NCBI GenBank assembly: GCA_902618695.1
Contig: CACNCB010000004.1
Coordinates: 17,144-81,143 of the forward strand
DNA: 64,000 bases
Direction of reading: 5' to 3'
Source: an uncultured Pelagibacteraceae bacterium
GTDB lineage: Bacteria; Pseudomonadota; Alphaproteobacteria; Pelagibacterales; Pelagibacteraceae
The notes beneath the pieces are model-generated. The model was not told the origin of the DNA. It did not search any database and saw nothing but the letters and a program-made list of their open reading frames with translations. The position numbers and the translations under genes are program-made. Positions 8,866-18,666 of the stretch are shown piece after piece (within the stretch, counting starts at the first letter, position 1; each line of letters opens with the position of its first letter).

Positions 8866-9788
8866 GCTTTAAGTTCTTTCCAAAAAGTTTTAGCTAAATT
8901 TTTTCCTGATAGATCATAAAGTGTTTTAAGTCCAGTTGGAGATGTAACATTTATATCTCCATTGAGTTTTTGATCTATAAAATCAATTCCTGCAAAAAAA
9001 ATATTTTCTTTTTTTAAATCTTTTGCAATTAGTTTTGAAATTTTAATTTCTTTAGTTGTTAATTTTATATTAGTTGGCTTTGCTCCTTTACTCATATTAC
9101 TTAAAATTGAACCTTTCTTAGGAATCCTAGAAATTGCACCACACAATTTCCCATTAATAATAAAAACCCTTTTGTCTCCATTACTTATTTTAGGAAGAAA
9201 TTTTTGGCACATAATATGATTATGTTTTTTTATAAATTTATTTACTAATTTTGGATTAAATTTAGTTAACAAATGAATATCATTTCCACCAAAACTATGG
9301 ATGGGTTTTAGAATGACTTTTTTGTTTTTTTTAAAAAATTTTTTAATTTCATCCATATTTTGAGTAAAAATAGTAGCTGGCATATATTTTTGGTATTTGG
9401 ATGAATACAATTTTTCAGAAATATTCCTTAAAGATGTAGGGTTGTTAATTATTTTAACTTTAGTCTTAATTGTATCCAAAATGTATGTTGTTGAAATATA
9501 CTCAAGATTAAAAGGGGGATCTTGGCGAATAAGAATAAATTTACATCTACTTAATTCTAGATTTTGTTTTTTTGTAATTTTATAGAATTTTTTATTGCTA
9601 TAGTTAAATTTAATAAAAAAACCTTTAGCAGTAACTTTTGAATTAACAAATGATAAATCTTTTGGATCGTAATAGAAAATTTTATATTTTTTGTACTGAA
9701 TTTCGTTTGCTAAAAAAACAGTTGTATCCGTTAAAGGATTTAGTTTAGAAGGATGGTTTCCTTGAACAGCAACAATTTTATTTATCAT
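8862..9788 (-). CDS. gshB: Glutathione synthetase
   Basis: A 308-aa ATP-grasp enzyme that joins gamma-glutamylcysteine and glycine in the cytoplasm. Family features are the N-terminal segment with YYDPKDL, RQDPPFNLEYI, a central KPIHSFGGNDIH glycine-rich ATP loop near residue 161, GDKRVFIINGK and a C-terminal NVTSPTGLKTL, where the metal-binding Asn and the glutathione loop lie. The ATG overlaps the end of gshA by 11 bases, so the two enzymes of glutathione synthesis are coupled. Length matches the family (about 310-320 aa). Confidence 0.92.
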   Translation of the reverse strand: MINKIVAVQGNHPSKLNPLTDTTVFLANEIQYKKYKIFYYDPKDLSFVNSKVTAKGFFIKFNYSNKKFYKITKKQNLELSRCKFILIRQDPPFNLEYISTTYILDTIKTKVKIINNPTSLRNISEKLYSSKYQKYMPATIFTQNMDEIKKFFKKNKKVILKPIHSFGGNDIHLLTKFNPKLVNKFIKKHNHIMCQKFLPKISNGDKRVFIINGKLCGAISRIPKKGSILSNMSKGAKPTNIKLTTKEIKISKLIAKDLKKENIFFAGIDFIDQKLNGDINVTSPTGLKTLYDLSGKNLAKTFWKELKA

Positions 9789-11073
9789 ACAATTCGTCTA
9801 AATTTTCGTTTTTTGAAAATTTATTAATCATATGATCTGCATTTGTTGTCTTATTATCAATTACTTTTTGTAGATGATTTAGAAATATAGTCTCGTTATT
9901 ACCTTTTTTACTTAAAACATCTCTATTCTCTAAACCTTTTCTTGAAAGATCTAAAAGTGTAGATGACCAATAAAGAAGATCTTTACCCATTAATTGAGTA
10001 TTAAATCCCTTTTTTGGCGCCTCAAGATAAGCGTTGATTATTTTATCGATATCCCATGTTGAAATTAGTTCATGAACTTCGTCTAAATTTCCATAAAGCA
10101 TACCTATATTAAAAGCTGGTCCTGCACATAAACAATCCCAACCACATGTATCCATTGATCTTAATTCAATATATTTTTTAACTCTATTCTCAGTAAATAT
10201 TGTGCTTAAGTGGTTTGTTAAGTCTGCTTCCGTCGGAATTCTATTTCCAATTTCTTGGATTTTTCCTTCCATAAAATCCTTAAAAATATATTTTCTACCT
10301 GAAATATACTGATCTTTATTTTGTATAAATAATATAGGAAAATTAATTACAAAACTTGCATATTTTTCAAAATTCATATTTTCGAAAAATAATTTAGGCA
10401 ATCCACCTCTAGAAGTACTTTGCCATACTTTAGCTCTATAAGATAAATAGTTACTATTTTTTTTCTCTACAATTGAGGAATTAGCAAACAAAGCAATTGT
10501 AATTGGTACAATTGAGTTTGCTACTCTAAACTTTCTAATAAAATCTTCTTCTGAGCTATAATCTATATTTAACTGTGTGCCACATGTTCGATACATCATA
10601 TCTAAACTAAGTTCGCCACCTAGAGGCATGTCCTTAGTCATCAATCCATATCGTTGTTTAGGATTGTTTGGGATTTCATTTAATTTAGATATTGGATCGA
10701 AACCCGCACTTACAATTTTTATATCTAATTTTTTTGTAACTTGTTTTAATTCAAACAAATAGTCTTGGGACTCTGCACAAGCTTCGTGCATATGGTTTAA
10801 TTTATCTCCTGATAATTCTATCTGATTACCTGGTTCAAGAGTTATATTTTTTCCACGTTTATTAAGAGCAATGATATTTTCCTTTTCAAAAACTGGATTC
10901 CATCCAAATTCAAGTAAGGCTGTAAACATTTCTTTTATTTTTGAATAATTAATCCTTTTATTGTCTGAATTATTAAATAAAAATTTTTCATGCTCGACAC
11001 CAATTTTGAAATTTTTGGGTTCTTTAATACCCGATCTAAAATAATTTATAATTTTTTCTTTTGAATCAATCAT
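9778..11073 (-). CDS. gshA: Glutamate-cysteine ligase (plant/alphaproteobacterial type)
   Basis: A 431-aa ligase that makes gamma-glutamylcysteine, the first step of glutathione synthesis. It belongs to the GCS2-like class shared by plants and alphaproteobacteria: it starts with KIGVEHEKFLF (the E-x-E-type metal-binding start), has LEPGNQIELSG near residue 76, MYRTCGTQLNIDY near residue 160 and YIELRSMDTCGWD near residue 301. It starts 29 bases after the HD-domain gene and overlaps gshB by 11 bases. Confidence 0.92.
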   Translation of the reverse strand: MIDSKEKIINYFRSGIKEPKNFKIGVEHEKFLFNNSDNKRINYSKIKEMFTALLEFGWNPVFEKENIIALNKRGKNITLEPGNQIELSGDKLNHMHEACAESQDYLFELKQVTKKLDIKIVSAGFDPISKLNEIPNNPKQRYGLMTKDMPLGGELSLDMMYRTCGTQLNIDYSSEEDFIRKFRVANSIVPITIALFANSSIVEKKNSNYLSYRAKVWQSTSRGGLPKLFFENMNFEKYASFVINFPILFIQNKDQYISGRKYIFKDFMEGKIQEIGNRIPTEADLTNHLSTIFTENRVKKYIELRSMDTCGWDCLCAGPAFNIGMLYGNLDEVHELISTWDIDKIINAYLEAPKKGFNTQLMGKDLLYWSSTLLDLSRKGLENRDVLSKKGNNETIFLNHLQKVIDNKTTNADHMINKFSKNENLDELYDK

Positions 11074-11102
11074 GCGCTGTAAGTAGTGATTTATAACTAA
11101 AT

Positions 11103-11660
11103 TTAAAGATAATAATAAGGCTCTTTTGCGAATATTTTTTTAACTAATGGCTTAAAATCATCCAAAGTCATACTTTTATAATCAGGGTCAAAAGAGCATT
11201 GGTCATATTTTTCGCAAAAATCTATAGTGTCTTGATAATACTTGTGATCTTTAAATTTATCTCTAGCATTTTTGTCACCACCTAAATGATGCGCGCTGTA
11301 GTAAGTTTGAAAAAGACCATGGTGTAGAATAATCCAATAAGTTCTTTCAGAAACATAGGGTCTTAGTATAGATGCAGCATACTGAGAATGATTCATTGGC
11401 GCTAATTCATCTCCAATATCATGTAGTAAAGTTGCAACAATCATTTCATCACTTTCTTTATTTTTAAAAGCTCTTGTTGCGGCCTGTAATGAATGCTCTA
11501 GTCTAGTGACTTTGTAACCTTCTAAAGTAGTAGTTTGTTTAGATAAATAATTTAAAACTCTCTCAGCTGTTTGTCTTTCAAAGTTTTTTTCAAATTTTTC
11601 GAGAAGTTCGTAATCTTCCTTAGTTCCATTTTTCATTTCAGTAAAATTTACTGTTTTCAT
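11103..11660 (-). CDS. HD-domain protein related to PhnZ/TmpB-type di-iron oxygenases
   Basis: A 185-aa HD-domain protein. The probable metal ligands align in order with those I recall for PhnZ: H56 in RLEHSLQ, H80-D81 in LLHDIGD, H91 in MNHSQY, H114 in ILHHG and D153 in EKYDQC. The spacing H56 to H80 is the same as in PhnZ (24 residues), and the segment EHSLQAATRA also fits. The Tyr and Glu that gate substrate in PhnZ, seven and ten residues before the first His, are not obviously present (Tyr49 and Leu46 occupy those places), so the substrate is probably not that of PhnZ. It is wedged 3 bases behind purF and 29 before gshA. A generic phosphohydrolase role is the alternative. Confidence 0.75.
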   Translation of the reverse strand: MKTVNFTEMKNGTKEDYELLEKFEKNFERQTAERVLNYLSKQTTTLEGYKVTRLEHSLQAATRAFKNKESDEMIVATLLHDIGDELAPMNHSQYAASILRPYVSERTYWIILHHGLFQTYYSAHHLGGDKNARDKFKDHKYYQDTIDFCEKYDQCSFDPDYKSMTLDDFKPLVKKIFAKEPYYYL

Positions 11661-11663
11661 AAT

Positions 11664-13145
11664 TTAATTGTTCGATCCTGTACTTAGTAAAGATAACTGA
11701 GTTATTTTATTATCTCCTAATTCATCCACTAATTTAACAGGATATTCGCCTGTAAAATAATGATCTGTTAACTGTGGATATGTTTCGTTTCTTTTTTCAA
11801 AACCAATAGCTTTATACAATCCTTCAATTGATAAAAATCTTAATGATTTAGCTCCAATATATTCACAAATTTCATCATTTGTTTTATTTGCTGCTAACAA
11901 TTCTTTTTTTGTAGGTGTATCTACACCATAGAAATCTGGATATCTTATTTCAGGGCACGCAATTTTAACATGGACTTCTTTTGCACCAGCTTCGTAAAGC
12001 ATTTTAACTATTTTATATGATGTGGTTCCTCTTACAAGAGAGTCATCAATTAGAATGATTTTTTTATTTTTAATTGTAGTTTGATTGGCATTTAATTTTA
12101 ATTTAACACCCAAACTTCTGATTTTCTGGCTTGGTTCAATAAAAGTTCTTCCAACATAATGATTTCTAATTAATCCATGTTCAAAGTTCATTTTTAATTC
12201 TTGAGCAAAACCCATAGCAGCAGCATTTCCAGAATCTGGGACTGGAACAACTATATCAGCATCAGTATCATTTTCTTTTGCTAGCTCTTTACCAATATTT
12301 TTTCTATGTTCATATGCTGTTTTTCCTCCAATCAGACTGTCTGGTCTTGAAAAATAAATATATTCAAATACGCATGGTCTAACTTTTTTAGCAGGAAAGG
12401 GCTTAATACTTTTCAGCTTATTATTTTCAATTAAAACTATCTCACCATTTTCAACTTCTCTTACAAATTTTGCACCAATAATATCAAATGCACAAGTTTC
12501 AGATGCTAAGACATAACTATTGCTAAGCTTACCAATTACTAGTGGTCTAATTCCGTAAGGATCTCTAACTCCAATTAAAGAGTTTTGAGTTAACATCACT
12601 AATGCATAACCACCTTGAATTTGAAAAATTGCATCAATTACTTTGTCAATTGTTTTTGGTCTTTTTGATTTAGCAATTAATTGAACAATCGTTTCAGTGT
12701 CTGAAGTAGTGTAAAATATAGCTCCATCTGCAACTAGTTTATTTCTCAAAGCAATTGAATTAGTAAGATTTCCATTATGCGCAACTCCAATGCCACCTGC
12801 ATTGGTGTCAGCAAAAAAGGGCTGGATGTTTCTTAATATATTGTTTCCTGTTGTACTATATCTGTTGTGGCCAATTGCATAATTTCCCTTAAGGTTATTA
12901 AGCACTTCTTCTTTATTGAAATTATCACCAACTAAACCAAATCTTTTTTCTGAATAATATTTCTCTCCATCAAACGTAACTATTCCACATCCTTCTTGAC
13001 CTCTGTGTTGTAGAGCATGAAGTCCTAGCGCAGTTAGAGCCGAAGCATCTTTTGCATTGCTAATACCAAAAACTCCACATTCTTCTTTTAGTTTTTGATT
13101 ATAGATCTGTAATTTTTTCTTTAGAATCTTTATATGTTTTTTCAT
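11664..13145 (-). CDS. purF: Amidophosphoribosyltransferase
   Basis: A 493-aa enzyme for the first committed step of purine synthesis (PRPP plus glutamine to phosphoribosylamine). The N-terminal nucleophile is Cys23 in KEECGVFGIS, so 22 residues would have to be removed as a propeptide. ALQHRGQEGCGI (glutaminase) and the PRPP loop IILIDDSLVRGTTS (residues 363-376) are intact. Only one of the cysteines used for the Fe-S cluster in the Bacillus enzyme is kept (Cys258); the others are replaced (for example Asp in YPDFYG and no CxxC near DHYFTG), so a cluster is unlikely. The only plausible start, ATG 13145, lies 47 bases inside cvpA. Confidence 0.93.
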   Translation of the reverse strand: MKKHIKILKKKLQIYNQKLKEECGVFGISNAKDASALTALGLHALQHRGQEGCGIVTFDGEKYYSEKRFGLVGDNFNKEEVLNNLKGNYAIGHNRYSTTGNNILRNIQPFFADTNAGGIGVAHNGNLTNSIALRNKLVADGAIFYTTSDTETIVQLIAKSKRPKTIDKVIDAIFQIQGGYALVMLTQNSLIGVRDPYGIRPLVIGKLSNSYVLASETCAFDIIGAKFVREVENGEIVLIENNKLKSIKPFPAKKVRPCVFEYIYFSRPDSLIGGKTAYEHRKNIGKELAKENDTDADIVVPVPDSGNAAAMGFAQELKMNFEHGLIRNHYVGRTFIEPSQKIRSLGVKLKLNANQTTIKNKKIILIDDSLVRGTTSYKIVKMLYEAGAKEVHVKIACPEIRYPDFYGVDTPTKKELLAANKTNDEICEYIGAKSLRFLSIEGLYKAIGFEKRNETYPQLTDHYFTGEYPVKLVDELGDNKITQLSLLSTGSNN

Positions 13146-13644
13146 TAGGAAATTCTTTTACCAGATAACTACTACCTTTTTCTAAATATGGAAAGACGTA
13201 TGATTTGTCAAAATTAATTGGCCATTTATCATAATTATAAACGATATGAACACCTGAAAAGATACATACAGAAATAATGTAAGCTCTTATAAAACCAAAA
13301 AAGAATCCAAATGTCGTATCTAAGCCGCCGATTCCTGTGTATCTGACTGCTTTACTGATTCCTTTATTAACTAATAGAACCAAAAAGATAACAACAACAA
13401 ATATTACTATTCCTAAACAAACATCTAGCACATACTCATTATCAATTATGTCTTTTACATAGGGTTTAATTTTTGGAAATAGAATTAATGTAATTATGTA
13501 TGCCAACAACCATTTAGTCATTGAGAGAATACTTAAAATGAAACCCTTTTTATAACAATTTATTAAAGAAAGAATTGTTAAAATTAAATAAATTAAGTCA
13601 ATTATTGATATCGCTTTATAAAAATCTTTTATGATTTCTAACAT
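13099..13644 (-). CDS. cvpA: CvpA family membrane protein
   Basis: A 181-aa inner-membrane protein with four predicted helices. The start IIDLIYLILTILSLINCYKKG and the later GIGGLDTTFGFFFGFIRAY segment are typical of CvpA, which is linked to colicin V export and envelope homeostasis and is often next to purF, as here. It overlaps the MMPL gene by one base upstream and purF by 47 bases downstream, a strongly coupled arrangement. Confidence 0.88.
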   Translation of the reverse strand: MLEIIKDFYKAISIIDLIYLILTILSLINCYKKGFILSILSMTKWLLAYIITLILFPKIKPYVKDIIDNEYVLDVCLGIVIFVVVIFLVLLVNKGISKAVRYTGIGGLDTTFGFFFGFIRAYIISVCIFSGVHIVYNYDKWPINFDKSYVFPYLEKGSSYLVKEFPNEKTYKDSKEKITDL

Positions 13645-16040
13645 TAAGATGATTTGCCAAAAGGTTTAATAATTAAGATTAATGCAGGAAGCAAAGTTAA
13701 TACTGATATCATAGCCAATAACATAGCTAGTCCTGTAAACACACCAAAATAAATTGTTGGGATAAACTTTGACAAGACCAAAATTGAAAATCCAAAAACA
13801 ATCGTTATTGAAGTGTTTAGTATAGCGACTCCAACAGTTGAATGACAAGTTTTTAATGTTTTGTTGTAATCCTTTATTTTATTAAACTCTTCTTTAAATC
13901 TGTAAATATAGTGAATACTGTTATCTACTGCGATACCTATTGTAATTGCCGCAATAGTTATCGTCATCATGTCTAAAGGTATTTCTAACAATCCAATTAT
14001 TCCTAGTATAAAAAAAGCAGCAATAAAATTCGGAACAACGCCAATTAATGAAAGCTTAATATTTCTAAATAAGATTATGAACATTGAAAGTATTCCAATC
14101 ATAACCAATCCCAATGTTAAAATTTGAGATTTAAATAGACTTTGCAATAAATTATTAAACAATATTAATACACCTGCTAATTTATAATCCTTATCCTCTA
14201 AACCAAATTTATCTTTTAGATCAAAATTAATTTTGTTAATTAAATCATTTCTTCTTAAATCTTCCTGCGAGTCTATAATTCTTAAACTAATTCGAGCTTC
14301 ATTATCTTTGATAGAAAGATAAGGATTGATGATTTCAGTTTTAATACTCTCTGGAATTTTAGAGTAAAGTACTCCCATTTCTAAAGTGCCTAAAGGCTTA
14401 TTATTATTTAATTGAGTAGCAACCTCAATAATAGATGAAAAAGATAGAACTTTGCCAATTTCAGGTAAGCTATCTAAGTAATTATGAACAGATGTAATTA
14501 GATCAATTTTATCTTTGGTAAACCAGTATTTTTCATTATTAGTATCTTCTTCATCACCCCAATCCTCAAATTCATCATCTTCTTCAGATTTTTTCACGTT
14601 TTCTTTCTCAGGAAATTTTATAATAACCTCTAAAGGAGTGGTTCCACCTAGCTCCTCATCTATAAGCTTCATACCCTTATAAATTTCTGTATTCTTATCA
14701 AAGTAATTTATAAAACTATTTTCAACTTCAAGCTTACTTATTCCAATAACACTGAATATTATAGCTATTCCACTTACCAAGAAGATTGAATTTTTACTAT
14801 TAACTGAAATTAGTCCAAGTAAATTTGTAATTTTAGATTTTTGTTCCTTTTTAACTGAAATATTATTTATGGGTGCAAAGTTTAAAAGGGTAGGTAGTAG
14901 AGTAAATGTAACTATAAATGATGTAATTAATCCAAATGTCATCATCCAACCAAAATCAATAATAGGTTTTATTTCACTAAAAATTAAAGATAAGAATGCA
15001 AAAATTGTAGTTAGAACAGTATATAGAATTGGCCAAAACATTTTTGAAGTAGTTAAGGAAATAATCTCAAAATTATTTTTTGATGGAAAATCTTTTTTAA
15101 GTTGAATAAATCTAGTACTCATATGAATATTCATTGCCATCGTTAAAATTAACATAAGTGCAATAAAATTTGATGAAATAACTGTAACTTTCCATCCTAG
15201 CAGCCCAAGTAACCCAATCATAATTATCACAGAAAAAAGACAACTACTTATAGGAACCACAATCCAAAGAAGATTTCTAAAAACAAACCATAAAGTAGCA
15301 ATTATAAATAATAGAACAGCCAAACCAAAAACAATTATGTCACTTTTGATAAAAGTCATCATATCATCGGCAATCATTGGTATTCCTCCAAGATAAATCT
15401 TTCCAACATCACCATAACTTTGAATAACTTGTCTAATTTCTAAAATATTCCTATGGTTTTGTTTTTTTATTTGATCTTTTATTAACTCAACCTCTTCTTT
15501 TGATTTATTTTCTATATCTTCTAATTTTTGAGACTCTTTAATGTTAACAATAATGCCACTAGTTTTACCGTCTTCACTAATAACAAAATTTCTAAAAACA
15601 GGACTATTTAAAATTTCTTTAAAACCTCGATTTCTATCAACATCTTCATCTTTTAATGTTTTAAAGTTTTCCAGTCTTTCTTGAAGAGGTGCATCAGAAT
15701 TATTTAAGAGCGGAATGTCTAATAATGTAATCACACTATGGACCCAGTCGAGACTTTGAATTTTATATTTCAAACTTAATAAATTATTAATTGATGAGTC
15801 AGCTACCATTCTCTCATTTGGTGTATAGGTAAGAATTAAAAATTCTTTAGATCCATATCTTTCTGAGACTTCTTTCAAATAGGCTAAATCTGGATCACCT
15901 TCTATTAACAAGGTTTCAGATGAAGCATCTAGCCTAAAATTTTTTGAATAATATCCAAAACTTAAAATAGCAACAATCAACAATAAAAATATTGCCTTTG
16001 GATTTTTAAGGATAACGTTTTGATAAAAATGAGCTATCAT
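13644..16040 (-). CDS. RND/MMPL-family exporter with sterol-sensing-like domains
   Basis: A 798-aa polytopic membrane protein built as two RND halves, each with a first helix, a large periplasmic loop and five further helices (about 12 helices in all). Segments such as ALMLILTMAMNIHMSTRFIQ and ITIGIAVDNSIHYIYRFKEE are the conserved helix-4 motifs of MMPL/hopanoid-exporter-like proteins. Between about residues 480 and 505 there is a very acidic stretch with EEDDEFEDWGDEED in the second periplasmic loop. Substrate is unknown; lipids are typical for the group. It lies 21 bases after dnaB and overlaps cvpA by one base. Confidence 0.87.
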   Translation of the reverse strand: MIAHFYQNVILKNPKAIFLLLIVAILSFGYYSKNFRLDASSETLLIEGDPDLAYLKEVSERYGSKEFLILTYTPNERMVADSSINNLLSLKYKIQSLDWVHSVITLLDIPLLNNSDAPLQERLENFKTLKDEDVDRNRGFKEILNSPVFRNFVISEDGKTSGIIVNIKESQKLEDIENKSKEEVELIKDQIKKQNHRNILEIRQVIQSYGDVGKIYLGGIPMIADDMMTFIKSDIIVFGLAVLLFIIATLWFVFRNLLWIVVPISSCLFSVIIMIGLLGLLGWKVTVISSNFIALMLILTMAMNIHMSTRFIQLKKDFPSKNNFEIISLTTSKMFWPILYTVLTTIFAFLSLIFSEIKPIIDFGWMMTFGLITSFIVTFTLLPTLLNFAPINNISVKKEQKSKITNLLGLISVNSKNSIFLVSGIAIIFSVIGISKLEVENSFINYFDKNTEIYKGMKLIDEELGGTTPLEVIIKFPEKENVKKSEEDDEFEDWGDEEDTNNEKYWFTKDKIDLITSVHNYLDSLPEIGKVLSFSSIIEVATQLNNNKPLGTLEMGVLYSKIPESIKTEIINPYLSIKDNEARISLRIIDSQEDLRRNDLINKINFDLKDKFGLEDKDYKLAGVLILFNNLLQSLFKSQILTLGLVMIGILSMFIILFRNIKLSLIGVVPNFIAAFFILGIIGLLEIPLDMMTITIAAITIGIAVDNSIHYIYRFKEEFNKIKDYNKTLKTCHSTVGVAILNTSITIVFGFSILVLSKFIPTIYFGVFTGLAMLLAMISVLTLLPALILIIKPFGKSS

Positions 16041-16061
16041 TCAAGCTCTTTATATTGGAAT

Positions 16062-17480
16062 TTAACTTAATTGAGTATCCTTAAATTTTGTAAATCTTTC
16101 TTCAAATTCAAGAGTTACATTACCAATCGGACCATGCCTTTGTTTTCCAATTATAATTTGTGCCAAATGAGCAACTTCATTCATTTTTGCTTGCCACTCA
16201 GCATGTTCAACTGTTGCCTCTCTTGGCTCTTTTCTTTGTAAATAATATCCTTCTCTATAAACAAACATTACTACATCTGCGTCTTGTTCAATAGAGCCAG
16301 ACTCTCTTAAATCTGCCAATTGAGGTTTATGATCATCTCTCTGTTCCACCTGTCGAGACAACTGCGAAAGAGCCACGACAGGAACAGAAAGTTCTTTGGC
16401 TATTGCTTTAAGCCCTTGAGTAATTTGTGAAATTTCTTGAACTCTACCATCTTTATTAAATGTAGTTCCTCTCATTAACTGTATGTAATCGACTACAATC
16501 ATATCGAGACCAAAAAGTCTTTTAATACGTCTTGCTCTATTGCTCAAAGCGGCAATACTTATCGCTGGAGTTTCATCAATATAAAGAGGCAGTTCAGAAA
16601 TATTTTTTGATGTTTCTAAAAACTTGTCAAATTGATCGTCAGATATTCTTCCTCTTCTAATATCATTAGAACTAATTCTAGCTTGTTCAGAAATAATTCT
16701 TGTAGATAATTGTTCTGAAGACATTTCAAGCGAGAAGAAAGCTATAGATGATTTCTTATCACTCTCTTGTAGTTTTTGAGCAGCATTAAATGCAATATTT
16801 GTTGCTAGTGAGGTTTTACCCATTGATGGTCGACCAGCTATAATAATTAAATCAGATTGATGCAATCCACCAAGCTTATCATCTAAATCTCTTAAACCAG
16901 TCGGAACACCAACTATTCCCTCTTCATTCTTATAAGCAGCGGAAGCCATTTCAATTGTTTGTTTCATTGCTTCATCAAATTTCACTAAAGAAGAACTGAA
17001 AGAACCTTTTTCAGCTAAATCAAATAATAATCTTTCAGAACTTTCGATTATAGATTGACCGTTAGTATCAAGATCATTTAATTTTGCACTATCAATAGTT
17101 TGTTCAGAAATTTTTATTAATTCTCTTCTTACAAACATATCGTAAATTATTTTTGAGTATTCTATTGCTTGCCTAACTGATGAAGAAAATTTTGTGATTT
17201 TTATTAAATATTCCGGAACATTTAAATCATCTTTTTCATCCTCAAAATAATTTTTTAAAGTAATTGGGTTAGCCAACATTCCTTTGTAGATAAGACTTTC
17301 AACTGCCTCAAATATTTTTTGATGCAGCGGATCATAAAAATTAATACTGGAAATTATTGTATTTATTTCATCAAAAATATCATTGCTTACAAGAATAGAT
17401 CCTATAACTGATTGCTCTGCCTCAATGTTATTTGGCAACTCTTTAAATTGATCTTTTATTACACTTAAATTATTTTCCAT
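16062..17480 (-). CDS. dnaB: Replicative DNA helicase
   Basis: A 472-aa hexameric helicase of the replication fork. The N-terminal domain begins LPNNIEAEQSVIGSIL, the usual DnaB start. The RecA-like C-terminal domain has Walker A GRPSMGKTSLA near residue 214, Walker B MIVVDYIQLM near residue 322 and the arginine-finger region in KQRHGPIG. No intein is visible. It follows rplI by 68 bases, the common rpsF-rpsR-rplI-dnaB order. Confidence 0.97.
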   Translation of the reverse strand: MENNLSVIKDQFKELPNNIEAEQSVIGSILVSNDIFDEINTIISSINFYDPLHQKIFEAVESLIYKGMLANPITLKNYFEDEKDDLNVPEYLIKITKFSSSVRQAIEYSKIIYDMFVRRELIKISEQTIDSAKLNDLDTNGQSIIESSERLLFDLAEKGSFSSSLVKFDEAMKQTIEMASAAYKNEEGIVGVPTGLRDLDDKLGGLHQSDLIIIAGRPSMGKTSLATNIAFNAAQKLQESDKKSSIAFFSLEMSSEQLSTRIISEQARISSNDIRRGRISDDQFDKFLETSKNISELPLYIDETPAISIAALSNRARRIKRLFGLDMIVVDYIQLMRGTTFNKDGRVQEISQITQGLKAIAKELSVPVVALSQLSRQVEQRDDHKPQLADLRESGSIEQDADVVMFVYREGYYLQRKEPREATVEHAEWQAKMNEVAHLAQIIIGKQRHGPIGNVTLEFEERFTKFKDTQLS

Positions 17481-17548
17481 TAAAATAAATTTACATGAAA
17501 AATACTTAAATTAAATTGTATATTTCTACTGGGGAAAAGAATGTATAA

Positions 17549-18007
17549 TTATTGAATTGTATCAGCTGAAGAAACATTGATTGTAATTTCAGCATCAACT
17601 TCTGAGTGTAAAGAAATTTTAACTTTAAATTTTCCCAATGCTTTTATTTCTTCAACTGGTTGAATCATTGAAGGCTTAATATCAATTTTGTTTTCTCCTT
17701 GAATAAGTTTTGAAATTTCAGTTGGTTTAACAGAACCATACAATTCATTATTTTCTGTGCTTAGTTTTTCTACAGAATACTCTTTTCCATTTATTTGTTC
17801 TGCAATTTGAGATGCTTCTTTTTTCTTTTCATTATCTTTTTTAGATAATTCTGCTTTAATTTTTTCAACTTCTTTTATGTTTTCTTTTGAAGCGTAGAGA
17901 GCTTTCTTATTTGCTATTAAAAAGTTTCTTGCAAAACCTCTTTTTACATCTATTACTTCACCGATAGATCCAATTCTTTTTACATTTTCTAATAAAATTA
18001 CTTTCAT
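17549..18007 (-). CDS. rplI: 50S ribosomal protein L9
   Basis: A 152-aa L9. The N-terminal domain MKVILLENVKRIGSIGEVIDVKRGFARNFLI is split by the family's conserved G-x-x-G-x-x-x-x-V-K-x-G-Y/F-x-R-N pattern, and a long charged connecting helix leads to the C-terminal RNA-binding domain. It lies one base after rpsR in the S6-S18-L9 operon. Confidence 0.97.
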   Translation of the reverse strand: MKVILLENVKRIGSIGEVIDVKRGFARNFLIANKKALYASKENIKEVEKIKAELSKKDNEKKKEASQIAEQINGKEYSVEKLSTENNELYGSVKPTEISKLIQGENKIDIKPSMIQPVEEIKALGKFKVKISLHSEVDAEITINVSSADTIQ

Positions 18008-18008
18008 T

Positions 18009-18281
18009 CTATATTAAAGCTAAATTTCTAGCCCTTTTAATTGAAAGAGATAGCTCTCGTTGTTTTTTTTGAGAAACATTTGTTATTCTTGAAGGTAAAA
18101 TTTTACCATTTTCAGATACATATTTTTTTAAAAGTTTAATATTTTTATAATTTACTTCTGGAGCACCTTTCACAGATAAAGGGCAAGTTTTTTTAAATTT
18201 GTATTTATTTGGCTGAAAAATACTCAGTTTTGCAAAATTATTTTGCTTCCCTTTTTTGTTTCCACTTTGTCTTTTTGGCAT
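18009..18281 (-). CDS. rpsR: 30S ribosomal protein S18
   Basis: A 90-aa S18. The [20 protein letters not shown] segment and the C-terminal [24 protein letters not shown] pattern are diagnostic. The N-terminal region keeps a single Cys (KKTCPL). It overlaps the rpsF stop by one base, as expected for the S6:S18 pair that assemble together on the 30S platform. Confidence 0.97.
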   Translation of the reverse strand: MPKRQSGNKKGKQNNFAKLSIFQPNKYKFKKTCPLSVKGAPEVNYKNIKLLKKYVSENGKILPSRITNVSQKKQRELSLSIKRARNLALI

Positions 18282-18634
18282 TAGTTTTTAGCGCTTTCTT
18301 TTTTTTCACTATCTTCTTTTTTTCCAAAATAGTTTGTTTCTAAATCAAATTTATTTACTCTAACTGTTAAATATCTTAGTAATTTTTTATCAATAGCTTC
18401 ATTTTTTTCTAATTCATCAATCACATTCCCTTTACCTTTAATCTTAAAGTGAATGTAACTACCTTTTTTATTCTTTTTAATAAGATATGATAAGTTTAGT
18501 AATCCCCAGTTCTCGGTTTTAACAACTTCTCCATCATTTTTTTCAACTATTTTAGAATATTTCTCAGTGAGTTGCTTTAATTCACTCGGTGAAGTATCTT
18601 GCCTAGCTATTATAGTATGTTCGTATAAATTCAT
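18281..18634 (-). CDS. rpsF: 30S ribosomal protein S6
   Basis: A 117-aa S6. It starts [13 protein letters not shown], contains [18 protein letters not shown] near residue 43, and has a C-terminal Lys/Glu-rich tail as usual. It is the first gene of the minus-strand array and has its own predicted promoter at 18667-18695, in the 87-base gap that separates it from divergent fabD. Confidence 0.97.
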   Translation of the reverse strand: MNLYEHTIIARQDTSPSELKQLTEKYSKIVEKNDGEVVKTENWGLLNLSYLIKKNKKGSYIHFKIKGKGNVIDELEKNEAIDKKLLRYLTVRVNKFDLETNYFGKKEDSEKKESAKN

Positions 18635-18666
18635 TTAAGTTCTTTAATAAAAAGTGAGGATATACT

